Source: Chrysochromulina parva
Taxonomy: Eukaryota; Haptophyta; Prymnesiales; Chrysochromulinaceae
DNA length: 21,102 nucleotides
NCBI GenBank assembly: GCA_002887195.1
Contig: PJAB01000762.1
Location: 1-21,102 of the forward strand
Direction of reading: 5' to 3'
Shown here piece by piece: positions 17,877 to 21,102 of the stretch. Made by a program: the position numbers and the translations under genes. Positions within the stretch are counted from its first letter, which is position 1; every line of letters begins with the position of its first letter. Below the pieces are notes generated by a model. The model worked only from the letters and a program-made list of their open reading frames with translations, was not told where the DNA came from and made no database searches.

Positions 17877-18089
17877 TTCCCGGATGAGCTCCAGAACGCG
17901 GGGCACGGCCGAGTGATGCGTGATTGCTTTCTTGCTAGTTCATGGTCGACAAGTCTTTCAGGTCAAGTCAAGTCGAGTCAAGTCGCATTCAACTGTGATT
18001 CCACCAATAATCCAAAATTTGAATGAAAACCACCAGAATTGCTTGCAGTTGGCATATTCACGTGAACTATTCACGGTGTGGCGCCTTTC
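17877..18089. promoter_or_regulatory. Divergent promoter region with AGTC repeats
   Basis: This 213-nt gap lies between two divergent start codons. It contains five pentamers of the type AGTCA/AGTCG at about 17961-17985 and an AT-rich stretch at about 17990-18060. The plus-strand frame of the next gene is closed by TGA at 18063-18065. Calling it a promoter is inference from orientation. Confidence 0.35.
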
Positions 18090-19280
18090 ATGGAAGGGGC
18101 CTTCAAGCCATCAGCAAGCATCTCTCGTGCAGAGCTAAAGGCAGGCGCAGCACGCGATCGGTGGTTGAACACCCACTTGGGGCTGAACACCAGCCACGTG
18201 AGCCACATCGGTACTCATCGCGTCCTGATCTGGCATGATGAGAGGATGGATGGCCACCTTTCCTTCATGCTGTACCCGGTCGTGGCGACACTCGTCGCAG
18301 GATTTCGCAATGCTTTGGGGTGGCAGATACGGGCTGGCGTTGGCCGTTCGATGCGGCTCAGTCATGAGCTATCTGAGCTGCGGAGTGGCGATCTGTTCAT
18401 CTGGGTTGGCCCCTTCACTTTGGCAACGCGACCCAACATGCCCTTCCGTCGACTTCGCGCAAGAGGCGTGCGCACGGTGCTCTATTCCACCGAACCGAGA
18501 AGGTGGTGTCCTTACCGCACGAAGCTTGTGGATGAGGTGTGGGACTTTGGATGGGCTGGCCTCGAAGGCTGTATGACTTCTTGCCAGCAGCGCTTTCCAC
18601 TGCCTTTCAACGGCACGCGGCATGCAACGTTCGAATGCATCGGAGGTGTCCAACGAGATTCCCCCATGCTGACCCTGCGCTTCATCCCACCTGGCTACCT
18701 GCCACCACCTCCCGGACCAGCCCCAACGGCCGTTCACACCACCCGCCTTGCCGTCGGTACCGGCAGTGCATGCGCGCGCCTCCGTTTTCTTGGAGCCATT
18801 GATCAGAGGGACCGGCTGCAGCCCGGCCAGGCCCGTACTCTCTGCTTCGATAAGTTGCGTGCTGTGCTCCACGATCGACTCGTGCAGACCTACGATGCGT
18901 GGGAAGACGAGCCCCTCGCCGAGATCTTGCGTACCGACCACTTCTACCTGAACTTGCACAAGGGATGCGAGGCGGCCGGCCGCTCGCCAGTGACATTCCG
19001 AGTGCCACGCATCCTTTCGATGCCCGGCGGCCGCATCGTCCTCTCGGAGCGTTGCCACCCCTTTGACGAGGCCGAGTTCAATGGCACCGTCCGCTTCATG
19101 CCGCAGGAGGCCATCCCCACAGCGTTCGACCGCTTGTGCCACTCGGAGGACGAATGGCGAGCAGAGGCGCGCCGAGCGCACGAGGTCTTCCGAGAGCGCT
19201 TCGAACCACGACATCTTTTCAAAGAGGCCGGCATCTATCGACTGCTCGAGCACCTCGTTGCACGTGGTTCAAATCTGTGA
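18090..19280 (+). CDS. CgeB-like glycosyltransferase (GT4/GT1-type C-terminal domain)
   Basis: A 396-residue protein from the first ATG at 18090. The C-terminal part (about 230-370) matches a glycosyltransferase group-1 domain of the CgeB type: LRFLGAIDQRDR, then the region AEILRTDHFYLNLHKGCEAA where the sugar-nucleotide site is expected, VPRILSMPGGRIVLSER, a hydrophobic FNGTVRFM strand, and an EDEWRAEARRAHEVFRERF helix ending with a C-terminal Leu-rich helix. The N-terminal half (VLIWHDE, SGDLFIWVGP, RTVLYSTEP) fits the acceptor-binding Rossmann domain. No signal peptide or membrane segment is obvious, so a cytosolic location is possible. The sugar and acceptor are unknown. Intronless, with a bacterial-type architecture that could reflect old transfer. 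Confidence 0.7.
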   Translation: MEGAFKPSASISRAELKAGAARDRWLNTHLGLNTSHVSHIGTHRVLIWHDERMDGHLSFMLYPVVATLVAGFRNALGWQIRAGVGRSMRLSHELSELRSGDLFIWVGPFTLATRPNMPFRRLRARGVRTVLYSTEPRRWCPYRTKLVDEVWDFGWAGLEGCMTSCQQRFPLPFNGTRHATFECIGGVQRDSPMLTLRFIPPGYLPPPPGPAPTAVHTTRLAVGTGSACARLRFLGAIDQRDRLQPGQARTLCFDKLRAVLHDRLVQTYDAWEDEPLAEILRTDHFYLNLHKGCEAAGRSPVTFRVPRILSMPGGRIVLSERCHPFDEAEFNGTVRFMPQEAIPTAFDRLCHSEDEWRAEARRAHEVFRERFEPRHLFKEAGIYRLLEHLVARGSNL

Positions 19281-19923
19281 TTCAGGGGTACTAGGATCGT
19301 GTTGCCCGCGTATAGCCTGACTAGAGCGTAGCCCTTAGTTTAGCCGACCGGGACAGCAGAGAGTCTCGAGACGTGTCTACCCCGGCTGTGACAGGCGTCG
19401 CCGTGGTACCACAGCTACTTGTCAGCTAGTACCTGGTGTAAACCGCTGCTGCTTGGATGCTCAACTACTATCTACTTGACTTATAATTATACTTGACGTC
19501 ATTGGCAGTCGGCGCGCCGCTTTACGCATTCCGCGTCCACGCATTAGTATCGTACTAACACGACGGTCGACGCCGGCGCGTACGAAAAACGAAACAACGA
19601 ACGCGCCCGGGTGTCGGCGGCCGGTCGCGCGCCTCCCGCGTACCGGGGGGTCGCTCGAGCGCGGCGCGTCGGCACGCTCTCTTAGTCGTCTAACTGTAAC
19701 CGTCTTCGACCCCGACTCTGACGTCTATCACTATCTGTGTACTGAGACGATTGTGATCCGATCCGGCGCGTCTCTTCGCTAAGTATAATGGCTATCGAGA
19801 ATCGGCGGCGTACTTTGGCTAGCGGCGATTTCTCCGCGGCGTCCGCTCCACCTCCACTGGAACCTCCATTGGACCTTTGGTGTTTGGACGCGCTCTTAGT
19901 CTCTAAAGTCTAATTAAGGTCTC
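19281..19923. other. Convergent intergenic region
   Basis: It lies between the glycosyltransferase stop and the end of the coiled-coil gene. An AT-rich piece (TATAATTATACTTGACGTC near 19480-19500) is followed by a very CG-rich piece (about 19560-19690). I see no gene, tRNA or rRNA here. If the coiled-coil gene continues past the donor-like site at 19927, a further exon should lie here, but none was recognised. Confidence 0.45.
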
Positions 19924-19995
19924 TTACCTCTCGTTGGAACGCTCTCCAAAAGCTCTCCAACGCTCCTCCTCCTGACGTCCTGAGTCTCCCGACAC
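19924..19995 (-). CDS. Coiled-coil gene, proposed last exon
   Basis: If the 64-nt segment 19996-20059 is removed as an intron, the frame continues VSGDSGRQEEERWRAF and then GERSNER to TAA (19924-19926), a charged ending in keeping with the rest of the protein. Without splicing the previous exon ends at TAG (20000-20002) instead. A donor-like AG|GTAAGAG overlaps the end, so yet another intron cannot be excluded. No transcript evidence is available. Confidence 0.4.
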   Translation of the reverse strand: MSGDSGRQEEERWRAFGERSNER

Positions 19996-20059
19996 CTCGC
20001 TACAATCTCCCGACACCTCGCTCCTGACGTCCTGAGTCTCCCGCGTTAACGCCCGACAC
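19996..20059 (-). other. Proposed 64-nt intron with 14-nt flanking repeat
   Basis: On the minus strand AGCGAG|GTGTCGGG occurs at the donor side (20052-20065) and again at the acceptor side (19988-20001). Removal of the 64 nt between equivalent points leaves one copy and keeps an open frame. A third copy at 20009-20022 would give a 43-nt alternative in the same final frame. A 21-nt segment is also duplicated (19971-19991 and 20023-20043). Confidence 0.4.
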
Positions 20060-20524
20060 CTCGCTGCGCCTCCCCGGCAGCATGACCGCTGCTGCTGCTG
20101 CTGCCGCTGCTGCTGCTGCCGCCGGAGCATCCTCGGGGTCGTACGAAGTCGAGGAAGAGGCGAGATGTGGTGCAGTGCCGGAGGCACTCTCCGCCCACTG
20201 CTGCTCCGCCCACTGCTGCGCCTTCCACCGGGGTGCCTCATTGAGGGCTGGGCTGTTCTCGCCGCGCCACGAGATGCTATCCTCGGCTTGCGTCTTCGAC
20301 TTGAGCGCCGCGTGCCAGAGCAGCGCACGCGTCTTCTGCGCGCCGCCCGCATTGATGGCCTCCTCCTGCAGCCTCGAGAGTCTGTCGACGCGCGCGCGCA
20401 GCACAGCCTTCTCTTGCTCGTGGACTGTCTCGAGGCGCTTGAGCCTCGTGTGGAGAGTCAGTTCCATCGCTGCCTTGTCCTCCTGCAGCGCCGTGTACGC
20501 CTTGAGCATCGCGGCCTCGCGCAC
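20060..20524 (-). CDS. Coiled-coil gene, exon with poly-Ala tract
   Basis: 155 codons in phase with the upstream exon across the 20525-20668 intron. It begins VREAAMLKAYTALQEDKAAMELTL after the AG acceptor and carries heptad-like Leu/charged residues for about 55 residues (RLKRLETVHEQEKAVLRARV, DRLSRLQEEA), then a lower-complexity stretch with repeated QQWAE and a run of 12 alanines coded by GCN triplets (about 20089-20125). The rest of the protein lies in the exon at 20669-21079 and beyond the right edge. The role is unknown; coiled-coil structural or scaffold protein is all that can be said. Without the 64-nt intron the frame ends at TAG at 20000. Confidence 0.7.
20089..20125 (-). repeat. 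GCN/CTG triplet repeat coding poly-Ala
   Basis: An interrupted GCTGCT triplet array (plus strand) that encodes a run of about 12 alanines on the minus strand within the coiled-coil gene. Confidence 0.85.
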
Positions 20525-20668
20525 CTAAGCAAGGACGCAATCATGGCTCATCAGATGCAATCAAGTCATCGGGTGTCAACAGCCTTGAGCATCTGGCCCG
20601 CAATCATGGCTAATCAGATGCAATCCTGGCTAATCAGATGCAATCAAGGCAATCAGAGCCTCGCGCAC
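20525..20668 (-). other. 144-nt GT-AG intron with 13-nt flanking direct repeat
   Basis: The minus strand reads GCGAG|GTGCGCGAGG at the donor and CTTAG|GTGCGCGAGG at the acceptor. Splicing joins ERKASE to VREAAMLK in phase 0; unspliced reading hits a stop within the intron. The 13-mer AGGTGCGCGAGGC is present at 20658-20670 and 20514-20526, exactly one intron length apart. The interior has three copies of a 26-nt element (20537-20562, 20600-20625, 20620-20645). Confidence 0.8.
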
Positions 20669-21079
20669 CTCGCTCGCCTTGCGCTCCCTCGCGATCTCGT
20701 GCTGCAGCTCGATCTCACGCGCGCGCCGCTGCTCCTTCTCGATCGCAAGCAGCCCGTCCGCCCTCTCCTGCATCTCGGCGCGCGCCTGCTGCTCCTGCCG
20801 CAGCAGCTGCTGCAGCCCCTCACTCGCCGAGCCCGCATCGGCCGACTGGTTCACGCACTGCACGATCAACTTCTGCTTCTCCTTCTCCAACCTGCCGTGC
20901 TCCAAACGCGCCGCCTCGAGCGCCGTCTCGAGCCGCACGACCTCGGCCTTGAGCGTGCGCCCATCGGTGGCGGCAATGCGACTCTCAAAGGTGTGCCTTT
21001 CCTCGGCCTCCTCGAGCTTGGTGGTGAGCGCATCGAGCTGCGACTGCCGCCGGTGGAGCTCGAGGTCACGCGCATGCAC
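20669..21079 (-). CDS. Coiled-coil gene, internal exon
   Basis: 137 codons between two introns, both phase 0. The right boundary is an AG acceptor at 21080-21081 preceded by a pyrimidine-rich CCTCCCTTCCCCACAG. The peptide (VHARDLELHRRQSQLDALTT, then KLEEAEERHTFESRI, ALEAARLEHGRLEKEKQKLI, LLRQEQQARAEMQERADGLL) has the Leu/Glu/Arg heptad pattern of a long parallel coiled coil. The gene continues to the right out of the window, so the N-terminus is missing. I cannot name the family from coiled coil alone. Confidence 0.75.
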
Positions 21080-21102
21080 CTGTGGGGAAGGGAGGGCGCC
21101 GT

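Noticed and set aside
19260..19285. GGTTCAAATC resembling a tRNA B box
   Set aside because: It is the end of the glycosyltransferase coding sequence; the T-stem would be mostly wobble pairs and no D-arm or acceptor stem can be drawn.

Overview
The window looks like nuclear DNA of a GC-rich unicellular alga with a red-type secondary plastid. A haptophyte is my best guess, and a pelagophyte or other stramenopile is the main alternative. The evidence is eukaryotic domain architecture (BACK-kelch, PX, ubiquitin-like/AN1, METTL-type methyltransferase), long mostly intronless genes rich in Ala/Pro and simple repeats, GT-AG introns in one gene, and a two-domain protein whose N-terminus looks like a signal peptide plus an ASAFAP-like plastid transit site. 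There is no operon layout, no ribosome-binding-site logic, and I recognise no tRNA, rRNA, CRISPR array or mobile element.

Layout from left to right: (1) 3' part of a BACK-kelch gene (+, cut by the left edge); (2) a PX-domain, single-membrane-segment protein with a very long charged helix (+, 1188-4829); (3) an FkbM-type methyltransferase (-, 5314-6780); (4) a double ubiquitin-like plus AN1 zinc-finger protein (-, 7302-8606); (5) a large low-complexity protein I cannot name (-, 8985-12860); (6) an NADH/NAD-capped-RNA type NUDIX pyrophosphatase (+, 13030-14070), divergent from gene 5; (7) a sulfotransferase-like secretory protein (+, 14404-15234); (8) a plastid-targeted duplicated beta-domain protein (-, 15874-16653); (9) a METTL21/MTF16-like protein methyltransferase (-, 16797-17876); (10) a CgeB-like glycosyltransferase (+, 18090-19280), divergent from gene 9; (11) three exons of a coiled-coil protein (-, 19924-21079) whose 5' part lies beyond the right edge.

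These genes do not form one obvious pathway. Three of them (FkbM methyltransferase, sulfotransferase-like protein, glycosyltransferase) could all decorate secreted polysaccharides, but they are interspersed with unrelated housekeeping-type genes, so any link is only suggestive.

The most interesting signal is in gene 11. At two places a short exon segment containing AGGT (13 nt in one case, 14 nt in the other) is repeated exactly, and the DNA between the copies can be removed as a GT-AG intron that restores one continuous reading frame. This is the signature expected from recent intron birth by tandem duplication or by insertion with target-site duplication.
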